Positions 13,469 through 20,485 of a DNA stretch of 28,290 nt are shown here, one piece after another (the stretch's first letter is position 1; every line of letters begins with the position of its first letter). The position numbers and the translations under genes are program-made. Below the pieces are notes generated by a model, which did not search any database, had not been told where the DNA came from, and was given only the letters and a program-made list of their open reading frames with translations. The DNA is from a virus, in IMG/VR virus record IMGVR_UViG_3300022907_000072, positions 1-28,290 of that record. One strand, written 5' to 3'.

Positions 13469-13711
13469 TTATTTATGAGGCGTTAAAGTGATTGGATGCT
13501 TGATCTTTTTAAATTCGCCAAAAGTGTTTGCAAATAATTCCTCTTTGGTCTTTTTGAAGCCGTTATAGGTTGAGCCGCTTTCTAAATTTACAAGAAAAAA
13601 TTTATTATCAAACTCCCCAAGGATGTAAATCCCAAGTTCATTTTTGAAAAGCTCTCCATCTTGAGGGTCGAAGGGTTCTGCTGGAGGTTCGGATTCTATT
13701 ATTGTATTCAT
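13469..13711 (-). CDS. Hypothetical protein, 80 aa
   Basis: Acidic Pro-rich start (MNTIIESEPPAEPFDPQDGE) followed by a beta-rich region (GIYILGEFDNKFFLVNLESG) and a basic end. Lies between the amidase and the membrane protein and is coupled to the amidase by an ATGA overlap, so it could belong to the lysis group. No family recognised. Confidence 0.7.
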   Translation of the reverse strand: MNTIIESEPPAEPFDPQDGELFKNELGIYILGEFDNKFFLVNLESGSTYNGFKKTKEELFANTFGEFKKIKHPITLTPHK

Positions 13712-14460
13712 GGTTTGATATTTTCTAATTCTGAAAGTGGGGCCATTGTGGCTTCCATCTTGGAGTCATAATAAGCGAACTCTAGGTAGTCGTCAAGCCA
13801 AAAGAAATTTTTTCCTTCGCGGCGCAAAGATTTTTTGATTTGTTGGTCGGTAAAACCGCGAGATTTAAGAGTCGAGGCAACGGGAACAAAGACCTTTAAT
13901 TGGTTGGGCACTTTTAAGACGGGGTTTTTATTTTGGAGTTCGTTATTGACCATATCAACAACCCAATCGTGAGAAACCTTGTTTCCTGGGCATGACTTGC
14001 TCGTAACTTTATCGAGCCTGTGTAGGGTCACGGTGTCCTTATTTGCTGGCAAAGATAGCCATTTTAAGAGTTCGGCAGTTGTTTTGGCTGTTGTCTTCCA
14101 TACTTCTAGTCCTCGGCCTGTTTTTGGGTCTTCTTTGTCGTAATCTCCTAGAGCCTCAATTCCAATGGCCGAAGAGTTCCAACCTACAGAATGAATACCG
14201 CGAATTGTTGGCGGCGTCATCCCCCAAATTTGATCTTCGTCAGTGAAAAAATGCGGCCCCTTGGTCCATCCCATTCCTTGGTAAAAGGATTTTAGGTTTT
14301 CAAGATGTTGTGCTTTAAATCCTTGAGGTCTTTGTTCAAGACTTGGCGCTGAACAATGATGTAAACATACTCGCTTAACCCAATCAGGGCGCTTTAATGT
14401 TTTTAGATATTCCCCGAAAGAATCGGGCGTCCAGACTTTTCCAACATTATTGTAGCTCAT
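13708..14460 (-). CDS. N-acetylmuramoyl-L-alanine amidase (endolysin)
   Basis: 250 aa. Residues about 25-170 form an amidase_2/PGRP domain of the T7-lysozyme kind: the first zinc-binding His in LHHCSAP (34 or 35), GPHFFTDEDQIWGM (68-81), GIHSVGWNSSAIGIE (88-102), and HRLDKVTSKSCPG (147-159) with zinc ligands His147 and Cys157 and catalytic-type Lys155. It cleaves the amide bond between muramic acid and L-Ala in peptidoglycan. Residues 185-250 form a separate small C-terminal region with a helix (TLKSRGFTDQQIKKSLRRE) that may bind the wall. No signal peptide, so a holin is needed for export. Main lysis enzyme of this phage. Confidence 0.92.
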   Translation of the reverse strand: MSYNNVGKVWTPDSFGEYLKTLKRPDWVKRVCLHHCSAPSLEQRPQGFKAQHLENLKSFYQGMGWTKGPHFFTDEDQIWGMTPPTIRGIHSVGWNSSAIGIEALGDYDKEDPKTGRGLEVWKTTAKTTAELLKWLSLPANKDTVTLHRLDKVTSKSCPGNKVSHDWVVDMVNNELQNKNPVLKVPNQLKVFVPVASTLKSRGFTDQQIKKSLRREGKNFFWLDDYLEFAYYDSKMEATMAPLSELENIKP

Positions 14461-14463
14461 TGT

Positions 14464-14661
14464 TTATTGATTGTAGGTGTTTAACTCAGGAAAATACAAC
14501 TCCCCGCCGAAAAAGTGCAAATTATAACTCGCGCCGTCTAGTTTTACCAAGTAGCTCTTTTCATCGTCGAACATGCGAGTTTTGATTTCGCGCAAAATTG
14601 TTCCTGTTCGGCCCACTGGTAGGTTGTATTGGTTGTTTTTTAGGGAGATTCTTTTACTCAT
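14464..14661 (-). CDS. Small hypothetical protein, 65 aa
   Basis: Basic, beta-rich protein (MSKRISLKNNQYNLPVGRTG, then KSYLVKLDGASYNLHFFGG) resembling a small SH3-like or barrel domain. Similar short proteins with a GRTGTI turn are seen in phages, but no function is known to me. Overlaps the upstream gene by eight bases. Confidence 0.7.
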   Translation of the reverse strand: MSKRISLKNNQYNLPVGRTGTILREIKTRMFDDEKSYLVKLDGASYNLHFFGGELYFPELNTYNQ

Positions 14662-14857
14662 AACTTATGAAGCCTTTCTCTGTTCTCTTCAAGGAGTAAT
14701 CTAGCCAAGACATTCGCTCTGTCAAGGTGATTTTTTGGCCGCAAAATTCTTTTGTATATTTGGCGGTTGTTTTAACACAATCAGTGACTACAAGCGTTGC
14801 GGCAAAAAGCAAACACGCCCAAATAAAATTTTCGAGGCAAAAAACAAGTTTTAGCAT
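14654..14857 (-). CDS. Small single-span membrane protein, 67 aa
   Basis: A hydrophobic segment at residues 11-25 (FIWACLLFAATLVVT) near the N-terminus, then a hydrophilic Lys-rich remainder. Four genes' distance or less from the endolysin, so a role in lysis is possible but unproven. Overlaps neighbours by seven or eight bases. Confidence 0.68.
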   Translation of the reverse strand: MLKLVFCLENFIWACLLFAATLVVTDCVKTTAKYTKEFCGQKITLTERMSWLDYSLKRTEKGFISYE

Positions 14858-15081
14858 AATTCAATTACGACATTTCCCAAGCAATCTTTCGATGAAAAGA
14901 ACCCTGATAGGCGGATTTTCTCATAGACTTCTATTTTCTTTGGCTGGAAGAAAAAGTTTTCGCCGCCAAAAGTAATTAGTAGCGTATCTTCTGTGTGAGA
15001 ACCAATGAATGCCTCGGTTTTGAGGTCGTGGAAACGCTGTGTAGCAGGGTTTGTGGCGATGAAGTGGATTGTTGTGGTCAT
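14851..15081 (-). CDS. Hypothetical protein, 76 aa
   Basis: Start chosen at the ATG at 15081 (MTTTIHFIATNPATQRFHDL), which follows the preceding stop as TAA-C-ATG; the frame could extend to 15108 but would overlap. Beta-rich pattern with GGENFFFQPKKIEVY. Function not recognised. Confidence 0.7.
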   Translation of the reverse strand: MTTTIHFIATNPATQRFHDLKTEAFIGSHTEDTLLITFGGENFFFQPKKIEVYEKIRLSGFFSSKDCLGNVVIELC

Positions 15082-15082
15082 G

Positions 15083-15652
15083 TTATTTTTTATCAACGTA
15101 TCTATCAAAGAGAAGCTTTAAAAAGAAGGTAAACGTATAAGAAAAAACAAAACTATTTATAATTAAATATACGAAAAGCACTGTTTTCCGAATTGCCGAA
15201 TTTCCACCCCAAAGATTTAAAACAAATACCGCATAATAAAAGCAGAAAGGAAAAGTAATTAACCAAACGATAGAAACAAGTTTCTCGTACGGCTCTAGTT
15301 TCAACCACATCTCAACAATTTTTCTTGGAACACCAGACAGATCCTTCCAGATTCCAGACGAAATCTTACCAAAAGCTCCATTCAGCTTTAAAAAAGGGGC
15401 TTTTTCATCAACTAATTGTTTGGCGGCTAAAAATCCTTCCTCGTCAACAAGTTTATCTTTTACCTCGATTACTTTAGCAACTTCAACCTCTTGAATTTGC
15501 TTGCGCCGCTCAATTTCTTCCAGAACGGCGCGTTCTTTTTCTTCGATTTGTTCCAAAGATAGTACGACATTAATAATCGGCGCATCGCTTTGGTCTTCTT
15601 TGATTTTTTCGGCCTTTTGTTTGGCTCGTTGGATGGTTTGTGGGGTTATCAT
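15083..15652 (-). CDS. Membrane protein with N-terminal coiled coil, 189 aa
   Basis: Residues about 33-75 form a charged coiled coil (IEEKERAVLEEIERRK and so on); two membrane helices follow at about 121-147 and 157-182 (LIINSFVFSYTFTFFLKLL), with a short basic tail RYVDKK. Cytoplasmic coiled coil plus C-terminal membrane hairpin suggests a scaffold or membrane-remodelling protein. No family recognised. Confidence 0.75.
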   Translation of the reverse strand: MITPQTIQRAKQKAEKIKEDQSDAPIINVVLSLEQIEEKERAVLEEIERRKQIQEVEVAKVIEVKDKLVDEEGFLAAKQLVDEKAPFLKLNGAFGKISSGIWKDLSGVPRKIVEMWLKLEPYEKLVSIVWLITFPFCFYYAVFVLNLWGGNSAIRKTVLFVYLIINSFVFSYTFTFFLKLLFDRYVDKK

Positions 15653-15656
15653 GTTG

Positions 15657-16019
15657 TTACATTCTGTAGTTGCCGTAAAACTTTTCTTCGCGCAGGTTTC
15701 GCAATTCGTCTGTTTTCTCTTTCAGGGCTTTTTCTAGTTTTTCGATTGTCTCTTTGGCGATTTCGCTAGAGCGTTTAGAGATTTCTCGTCTCGCTTTGTC
15801 TAGAGCGCAATGAGGATTTGCAGATGCACCGCACTCAGTTGACCCACTATAAGAGTTTTCTGTCCAGCCGTGTAAAATTTGATCAACTACGTGCTGGATA
15901 ATCGCTTCGTCGCAAGACAAGTCTTCGATTAGTTTAACCTTGTCTTCTGCCTTTACAGCAGGAAGAAGGTCGTGCAATTCAAACTCTAGTTTGCCGTCTT
16001 TGTTGTAGGTTAGTGTCAT
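15657..16019 (-). CDS. Conserved hypothetical phage protein (LEFELHDLL type)
   Basis: 120 aa. The N-terminal half LEFELHDLLPAVKAEDKV, LIEDLSCDEAIIQHV and QILHGWTE follows closely a pattern I remember from many phage proteins (LDLHDLLDEVP..HKxxLIExLSCDDxIIKHVxDQILxGWTE). The C-terminal half is a charged helix ending EKFYGNYRM. The function of this group is unknown to me. Coupled to the sulfotransferase by a four-base overlap. Confidence 0.8.
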   Translation of the reverse strand: MTLTYNKDGKLEFELHDLLPAVKAEDKVKLIEDLSCDEAIIQHVVDQILHGWTENSYSGSTECGASANPHCALDKARREISKRSSEIAKETIEKLEKALKEKTDELRNLREEKFYGNYRM

Positions 16020-16675
16020 ATTTTTAAACTATACTCAAGAGCCGAGAAATCACAAGCGAAAATTTCGCGAATAATGTCGGCGTCTTTTTCTGTGATTATT
16101 TCCTGCCAAGGCTGGTGTTTTGACTTATTTTCGTGCGGGAGATGTTCTGGTAGTCCACTGATTTGATTGTCTTTTAACATAGAAGACCAATCTTTATTTA
16201 GTGTCTCAAATTTGAGAATGCAGTTTAGTGGAAATTCGTGAGAGAATTTTGTTTGAGGTATAACGGGCCAAAATGTTTGGTCTTTCCGTTTTTTCCAAAG
16301 AGCTTCGCACCATTCGCTAAAACTTCCATCATCAGGCAATCCATACAAGCGGCCCCAATTTTTTGCCCGCGAAAAACTCCATTGTGAGACTTGCTTGCAG
16401 AAAGGATTTCTCACGCAAGTAAAAGAAAAGAAATTATCCAACCCACGGCCAAACAATTTTCGAGCTTCTGATGGAAGAACGTGAGATGGATCAAATACTC
16501 CACCGTATTTCTTGTCCTTAGAAAGGGCCGAATCTAAAAACTTTTTTTCGCGCCAAAATAAATTTCTTGGGCCGAGAGCGGAGAAAATGCTCGAACTCGC
16601 CGATTTTGGATTTCTATAATAAACCAACGTGTAGTGTAGTTTCTTGCCTATGAGTTGGTTGAGGGGGTTAAGCAT
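16016..16675 (-). CDS. PAPS-dependent sulfotransferase
   Basis: 219 aa. PKSASSSIFSAL (23-34) is the 5'-phosphosulfate-binding loop and FTCVRNPFCKQVSQW (85-99) the 3'-phosphate-binding motif of the carbohydrate-type sulfotransferase family; Arg89 and Ser97 sit in the expected positions. FETLNKDWSSML and LPHENKSKHQPW followed by DADIIREIFACDF (near the end) also follow that family, so the enzyme looks complete. It would transfer sulfate from PAPS to a sugar or other hydroxyl group in the cytoplasm. The phage also has an APS-kinase-like gene 12 kb away that could supply PAPS. The acceptor (host polysaccharide, phage protein or nucleic acid) is unknown. Confidence 0.88.
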   Translation of the reverse strand: MLNPLNQLIGKKLHYTLVYYRNPKSASSSIFSALGPRNLFWREKKFLDSALSKDKKYGGVFDPSHVLPSEARKLFGRGLDNFFSFTCVRNPFCKQVSQWSFSRAKNWGRLYGLPDDGSFSEWCEALWKKRKDQTFWPVIPQTKFSHEFPLNCILKFETLNKDWSSMLKDNQISGLPEHLPHENKSKHQPWQEIITEKDADIIREIFACDFSALEYSLKI

Positions 16676-16678
16676 GGT

Positions 16679-17002
16679 CTATTTACTCCTCAGTTTATTT
16701 AGCAAAGCCTCTCTTTCGAGAGCGTGTTGATCAAAAGCTTCGCTCCAATCAATCAAATCTTCAGTCTCAAGTTTGAATTGTTCAATGTCGATGTATCCGT
16801 CAAAATTTTCTCCGATTTTTTCTCTGAAAATAGATTCGCCGCTAACAGCCGCGTCTTCTGATGCGTCATCTTTTGCGCCAATTCTCACTTCTATCCAGCC
16901 GTGCCTGTATCGACCATAGATCATCCTATCATCATTTGTTAATGCGTCAAGCTGAAAGGGGCAAACGCCGCCGTAGTGGATGATTGTTTTGATTTTGATC
17001 AT
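16679..17002 (-). CDS. Hypothetical protein, 107 aa
   Basis: Start placed at the ATG at 17002 (MIKIKTIIHYGGVCPFQLDA), which overlaps the upstream stop as ATGA; the longer frame to 17029 starts at TTG. The first 45 residues (HYGGVCPFQLDALTNDDRMI then RYRHGWIEVRIG) resemble a small phage protein type with a GGxCPxQ strand. The C-terminal half is helical and acidic. Function unknown. Confidence 0.75.
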   Translation of the reverse strand: MIKIKTIIHYGGVCPFQLDALTNDDRMIYGRYRHGWIEVRIGAKDDASEDAAVSGESIFREKIGENFDGYIDIEQFKLETEDLIDWSEAFDQHALEREALLNKLRSK

Positions 17003-17211
17003 GGTTTTTCGTAATGGCAAATTTTGCAATAAACTCTTCTCTTGTAGCCAATGAAATTTTCACCGCATTTAATACAGTTACAAAAATAATTGCCATTCTT
17101 AAGGTGAGAGTCTTCGCCCCAATTTTTAGGATTATTCTTGTCACAAAAGAATAAGTACACGTCAGGATTCAAGGTTTGACCTGCGAAGGAGTGCTGTTTA
17201 GTAGTTGACAT
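16999..17211 (-). CDS. Zinc-ribbon-like small protein, 70 aa
   Basis: C-terminal part has CNCIKCG and, 11 residues later, CKICH, so two CxxC pairs in the arrangement of a zinc ribbon (Cys at about 46, 49, 62, 65). The N-terminal 40 residues are hydrophilic. Such proteins often bind nucleic acid or other proteins. ATGA coupling to the downstream gene. Confidence 0.75.
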   Translation of the reverse strand: MSTTKQHSFAGQTLNPDVYLFFCDKNNPKNWGEDSHLKNGNYFCNCIKCGENFIGYKRRVYCKICHYEKP

Positions 17212-17214
17212 GGT

Positions 17215-17448
17215 TTATTCTGAGAAAATGCCGTTTTTCTTGTTATACTCATCAACAATAGCCTCTACTTGCTCGTTTGTCAAAAACAAATCGTAAACAA
17301 CGTTAATACCAGACTCGTCAATCAACCTATGCCCTCTGAAAGAAACGGGGAAAAACGAAATCATATAATCTTTCTCACAGCGAGTTAAACCGATGGTTGA
17401 TTTGGTTGTAGAGACGGTTAATTTGTCGGCGGCGAATTCTGTTGTCAT
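17215..17448 (-). CDS. Hypothetical protein, 77 aa
   Basis: Soluble protein with a beta-rich N-terminal half (KLTVSTTKSTIGLTRCEKD) and an acidic helical end (NEQVEAIVDEYNKKNG). No family recognised. It begins one base after the upstream stop (TAACATG). Confidence 0.7.
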   Translation of the reverse strand: MTTEFAADKLTVSTTKSTIGLTRCEKDYMISFFPVSFRGHRLIDESGINVVYDLFLTNEQVEAIVDEYNKKNGIFSE

Positions 17449-17449
17449 G

Positions 17450-17701
17450 TTATTTCTGATTAGCTATCCACTCGAACATTGTTAAATGAAAAGGGTGATC
17501 AAACTCAACCTCTTCAAGCCAGATTCCGCACCATGAACTATACACCTCGCATTTTTTAACAGTATATTCGCGGCCACAGGTTAGATTCTTTTTGGCAAAA
17601 TCAATAATGTTCGTGAAGTTCGGAAAAAACCTACCTTCGGCGCTTAAAAATTTTACTTTGTCGCCAGCTTTTGGCCAGTCATTGGGGTCGTATGGAATCA
17701 T
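17450..17701 (-). CDS. Hypothetical protein, 83 aa
   Basis: Trp-rich, beta-type protein (MIPYDPNDWPKAGDKVKFLS, CEVYSSWCGIWLEEVEFDH). The arrangement KAGDKVKFL...YTVKKCEV resembles small SH3-like barrels, but this is only a fold guess. Its start overlaps the stop of the 24-aa gene by four bases. Confidence 0.7.
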   Translation of the reverse strand: MIPYDPNDWPKAGDKVKFLSAEGRFFPNFTNIIDFAKKNLTCGREYTVKKCEVYSSWCGIWLEEVEFDHPFHLTMFEWIANQK

Positions 17702-17772
17702 GTTGTTTCTAAGATTTCAATTTCTTCTTCGTCAAGGCAGACTTTTCCGATGGCGAATTGGGATAGGTTCAT
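17698..17772 (-). CDS. Very small peptide gene, 24 aa
   Basis: MNLSQFAIGKVCLDEEEIEI then LETT. Its start follows the preceding stop as TAA-C-ATG and its stop overlaps the next start as ATGA, so it exactly fills the gap between two genes with both coupling types seen elsewhere in the block. Either a real micropeptide or a translational relay keeping ribosomes on the message. Confidence 0.5.
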   Translation of the reverse strand: MNLSQFAIGKVCLDEEEIEILETT

Positions 17773-17773
17773 G

Positions 17774-18094
17774 TTAAAATCTAGGAAACGGCTCAACAAA
17801 TTCTGCGCGGATTCTGGTTAGTTCTTCTTTGATGATTTTTTGTAGGTTTTTAATTGAGGATTTGACGGTTTTCCCCGTTGAGTAGAATCTTCCCATTTTT
17901 GAGCAAAAACAACTCTCAGACCACTTTTTAACGGTGACTCTCTGGCATTTTGACAAAATTGTCCAAATAAAAGTGTCGCTAAAGATGAAATCTTGAAATT
18001 CAGCCTCCCATTCTCCATTTAAAGTGGCTAAATGTTTTTCGGCGTCTTGTTTGCAGAGAAGTTTGGCCGTTTTTATTGCTTTCTTTGTGCTCAT
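17774..18094 (-). CDS. Hypothetical protein, 106 aa
   Basis: Basic helical protein (MSTKKAIKTAKLLCKQDAEK; later SSIKNLQKIIKEELTRIR). Three Cys in the centre do not form a zinc motif. No family recognised. Its start overlaps the upstream stop by one base. Confidence 0.7.
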   Translation of the reverse strand: MSTKKAIKTAKLLCKQDAEKHLATLNGEWEAEFQDFIFSDTFIWTILSKCQRVTVKKWSESCFCSKMGRFYSTGKTVKSSIKNLQKIIKEELTRIRAEFVEPFPRF

Positions 18095-18459
18095 TAGTTA
18101 CTCTCCCATGTTTTTTGCTTGTTGTTAATTATTTTTAGGAAGTTTTGTTTAGATTCTTCAAATTCTTTGTCTAAGGCGGCGCGGTTTTCTAAAATTTCTC
18201 GCAAGGTTTTCCATTGTTTGCAAAAACTTACGGCCTCTTCAAAATCGGCGAAGATGTTTTTTCTCCTATTTTCCCAGAGTCGCAAGTTGTCAAAGTGCAT
18301 CCAGTTGTTGGTGAATGGAACCCACTTCCCTTTGTAGAAATACTCTGGAAGATAATATGGGTCGGAGGTTTTTGTGAATGGCCGAACCCTCATTTTTGGC
18401 GGCGCATCTAAATTTTCTTTTGGCGCTAGCTGTAGGAGTTTTTTGAGTAATTTAATCAT
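18094..18459 (-). CDS. Hypothetical protein, 121 aa
   Basis: Begins with a basic amphipathic helix (MIKLLKKLLQLAPKENLDAP), then an aromatic segment (DPYYLPEYFYKGKWVPF) and a long charged helix. A similar layout (a short F/Y-rich central module followed by a helix in which FADFEEAVSFCKQW occurs) is familiar to me from phage proteins that have no known role. Four-base overlap with the upstream gene. Confidence 0.72.
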   Translation of the reverse strand: MIKLLKKLLQLAPKENLDAPPKMRVRPFTKTSDPYYLPEYFYKGKWVPFTNNWMHFDNLRLWENRRKNIFADFEEAVSFCKQWKTLREILENRAALDKEFEESKQNFLKIINNKQKTWESN

Positions 18460-18746
18460 GCAACAAATTTATCTCTGTTAACCTTCTTTGTCAAGTCAAA
18501 TTCAAAAATGTTTTCGCCGTTTTGGTTTTCGTTATGGTCAATTCCCATGTTTGCCCACCAAGTAAGAACGCAATTTGCGGCCAATAAATCTTTGTTTGAC
18601 GATAAATTACAGGAAAATGACGACCGTTCGGTTTCAAATAGAATCCAATGCTCCCCCTCTTTGCTGTAAACCGCATTGTGCCGAACCTTTCCATCAAAAA
18701 AGTTGAGCCACGAAAAGATGTTCCAGATTAGTTGTGGTTCAATCAT
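18456..18746 (-). CDS. Hypothetical protein, 96 aa
   Basis: Trp- and Phe-rich soluble protein (MIEPQLIWNIFSWLNFFDGK). No signal, membrane span or motif identified. It overlaps both neighbours by four to eight bases. Confidence 0.7.
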   Translation of the reverse strand: MIEPQLIWNIFSWLNFFDGKVRHNAVYSKEGEHWILFETERSSFSCNLSSNKDLLAANCVLTWWANMGIDHNENQNGENIFEFDLTKKVNRDKFVA

Positions 18747-18939
18747 GGCTGACTTCCTTCCATGTTTTCGACTCTAAGGATTCCGCACTTAAAAGCCTTG
18801 GATTGGAATTTCCCTGCTTCCATTCTTTGACCGCCTTACGAAAGCAGGCGTCTATAGAATAGCCTTTTTGTTCTACAACTTCTTGATTAACTTGGGAGAA
18901 GTAGAATCGGTAGGTTTTTAGTTGTTTTGTTTGGGCCAT
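18739..18939 (-). CDS. Small hypothetical protein, 66 aa
   Basis: TKQLKTYRFYFSQVNQEVVE followed by a helix (YSIDACFRKAVKEWKQG) gives a beta-alpha pattern of a small domain. Overlaps the nuclease-like gene by 22 bases, a longer overlap than usual. Function not recognised. Confidence 0.68.
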   Translation of the reverse strand: MAQTKQLKTYRFYFSQVNQEVVEQKGYSIDACFRKAVKEWKQGNSNPRLLSAESLESKTWKEVSHD

Positions 18940-19445
18940 ATTGATATTTTTAATTTTCGCACTTCTGCCATGAGAATACAGGCAATTTCGTCCTTTCTCC
19001 CAAATCGGCGATATGACACGTTAAACGCTTTTTCAGCACGGTCAACAACTTTTTCTCGGTTCACCAACTTTTCAGCTAATTTTAGCAGCGCTTTTCTCTC
19101 AACAATGAGAAATTCGTCCTTTTGCTCCAAAACAACAAAATCAGCATCGCCAAAAATCCATCCATCGCGACCATCCGTTCTCTTGAATTCGATCCAACAA
19201 TAATCATCATTAGGTTCAGAATCAGCACGGCGAATCTTTTTTCGGCTCTTACACTCAAAATTCCATTGCTTATCATCTTTTTTGAGGATAAAATCAACAT
19301 GGCAGAACTGAAGATTTCTTCCTGCTACTAAAACCTCGTATCCTTTGGACTCTGCAAGTTTTTTGAACTGTTCCTCGCATGAGAACCCTGAATTTGCACA
19401 TTCGCCCGTTTTGTCTTTGCTGTGTTGGTATTTTTGATGCTCCAT
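18918..19445 (-). CDS. PD-(D/E)xK nuclease-like protein
   Basis: 175 aa. Residues 24-66 match the core of PD-(D/E)xK nucleases: Glu25 in an N-terminal helix (EEQFKKLAESKGYEV), Asp51 in HVDFIL, and Glu64-Cys-Lys66 in FECKSRKK; this is followed by conserved-looking CWIEFKRTDGRDGWIFGDAD. I recall phage proteins with the same order (VDYIL, ExK, WVEFKNVxGxxGWLYG), annotated as unknown. The active residues are present, so DNA cleavage is plausible; whether it is a free nuclease or a repair/degradation enzyme is open. It shares one base with the methyltransferase stop (TAATG), a pairing that could suggest a modification-linked role. Confidence 0.78.
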   Translation of the reverse strand: MEHQKYQHSKDKTGECANSGFSCEEQFKKLAESKGYEVLVAGRNLQFCHVDFILKKDDKQWNFECKSRKKIRRADSEPNDDYCWIEFKRTDGRDGWIFGDADFVVLEQKDEFLIVERKALLKLAEKLVNREKVVDRAEKAFNVSYRRFGRKDEIACILMAEVRKLKISIWPKQNN

Positions 19446-19960
19446 TATTTTTCAATTCTTACAAAGATTCCATCCACGTTTTTAATTTTATTGAACGCTT
19501 GTTCTCCAAACGCGATTAAACAACTCGGGGCATTCCCATTGCTTTTCTCAATTCCGTCTTTCGAGAGAAATTTAATGCGCCTCTTTATTAAATTAATTCC
19601 TGTCGCTTGATTCACGTTTTCTTGCCAAGCCTTTGTTTCCGTTCTGGCAAAGCATAAGACTGTTATGGATTCTGCATTGCCAGATAAAAACTCGTTTTTA
19701 CACTTTTCCAGCCAATTAAATGAGTCTGAATATGGAAAATTAACAAAAACATTTCCAAACCACGGCTGAATTAATCCGTTTTCCAGTTCTGTGAAGTAAT
19801 TTTCTGCTGTTTTTACAATGGGCCGACCATTTGGTAAATGACCGCATGGATCTAAATCAAAAGGGCCAATCTTGTCAATTATCCACTGAGGAGTAAGCCA
19901 AATATCTGTTTCGGTATTTTGAGGCCCGAATTTAGTAGCGTTTGTAAAGTTTTTACTCAT
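19445..19960 (-). CDS. Phage Dam-family DNA N6-adenine methyltransferase
   Basis: 171 aa. WLTPQWIIDKIGPFDLDPCG (21-40) is the start of the phage DNA N-6-adenine methyltransferase family; AENYFTELENGLIQPW then VFVNFPYSDSFNWLEKC (71-87) follows in the family order, and RIKFLSKDG with APSCLIAFG closes it. The catalytic motif IV reads N-F-P-Y instead of the usual N-P-P-Y, so activity should be tested. It would methylate adenine in phage DNA, often to avoid host restriction. It overlaps the next upstream gene by four bases and the nuclease-like gene by one base. Confidence 0.87.
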   Translation of the reverse strand: MSKNFTNATKFGPQNTETDIWLTPQWIIDKIGPFDLDPCGHLPNGRPIVKTAENYFTELENGLIQPWFGNVFVNFPYSDSFNWLEKCKNEFLSGNAESITVLCFARTETKAWQENVNQATGINLIKRRIKFLSKDGIEKSNGNAPSCLIAFGEQAFNKIKNVDGIFVRIEK

Positions 19961-20454
19961 ATAATAAATAATCCTTGGTTTTCCTGAAATCCTAGTTTAA
20001 GGCAATAATTCTTGAATTTCGCCCTCTTCCATTCTCTATTGATGTTCATGCCCACAATGTCTCGGCCTTTGTAATTTTTATAGGCCGCGATTAAAATTTT
20101 AAAATCTTTTTTGTCTCGCCATGGATTTTTTTGCAAACTTGCTGCGATGACTAATTCAATGGTAGAATTGGCCACTTCTCCTTCTAAGCTCCAATTTTGA
20201 GGGTCGAAAAGCGCTAATCCCGTTAAAGAATTTCCTTCGGCGCGAAGAATTAAATCTTTTTCCTCGGTGAAAGTGTCTAGGAAGTATTTCTTGATTTGAT
20301 CTTGTCTCTCTGCTAAACCCCCAGTGAACCATGGAAGCGGATTTCTTTGTAGGCAAAACTCCAAGAAGAAAGGGAAGACCTGCTGGCGAGCTTGTTTTAG
20401 CTCTTTGCCGCTGATTAGGAGTAATTCTGGGTCTAGGGTGTGTAAATTAGTCAC
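19957..20454 (-). CDS. Hypothetical protein, possible GNAT-like fold
   Basis: 165 aa from a GTG at 20454 (a TAG lies four codons upstream, and no ATG precedes). The C-terminal part resembles the end of GNAT acetyltransferases: a central strand pair (ELVIAASLQKNPW), a helix, then AKFKNYCLKLGFQENQGLF, like the GF motif after the last helix. The acetyl-CoA loop (Q/RxxGxG/A) is not clear, so the enzyme activity is uncertain. First gene of the minus block, next to the divergent gap. Confidence 0.65.
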   Translation of the reverse strand: MTNLHTLDPELLLISGKELKQARQQVFPFFLEFCLQRNPLPWFTGGLAERQDQIKKYFLDTFTEEKDLILRAEGNSLTGLALFDPQNWSLEGEVANSTIELVIAASLQKNPWRDKKDFKILIAAYKNYKGRDIVGMNINREWKRAKFKNYCLKLGFQENQGLFII

Positions 20455-20485
20455 TGGTTGCTAATATACATTACTAAAAAACTTC
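20455..20485. promoter_or_regulatory. Divergent intergenic gap between minus block and tail genes
   Basis: Only 31 bases separate the GTG of 19957-20454 from the ATG of the tail gene L. The gap is A/T-rich (CTAATATACATTACTAAAAAA). Promoters for both directions are expected at or beside it, but I see no convincing -35/-10 pair and no Shine-Dalgarno site before L. A phage-specific promoter read by the encoded sigma factor is one possibility. Confidence 0.35.
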
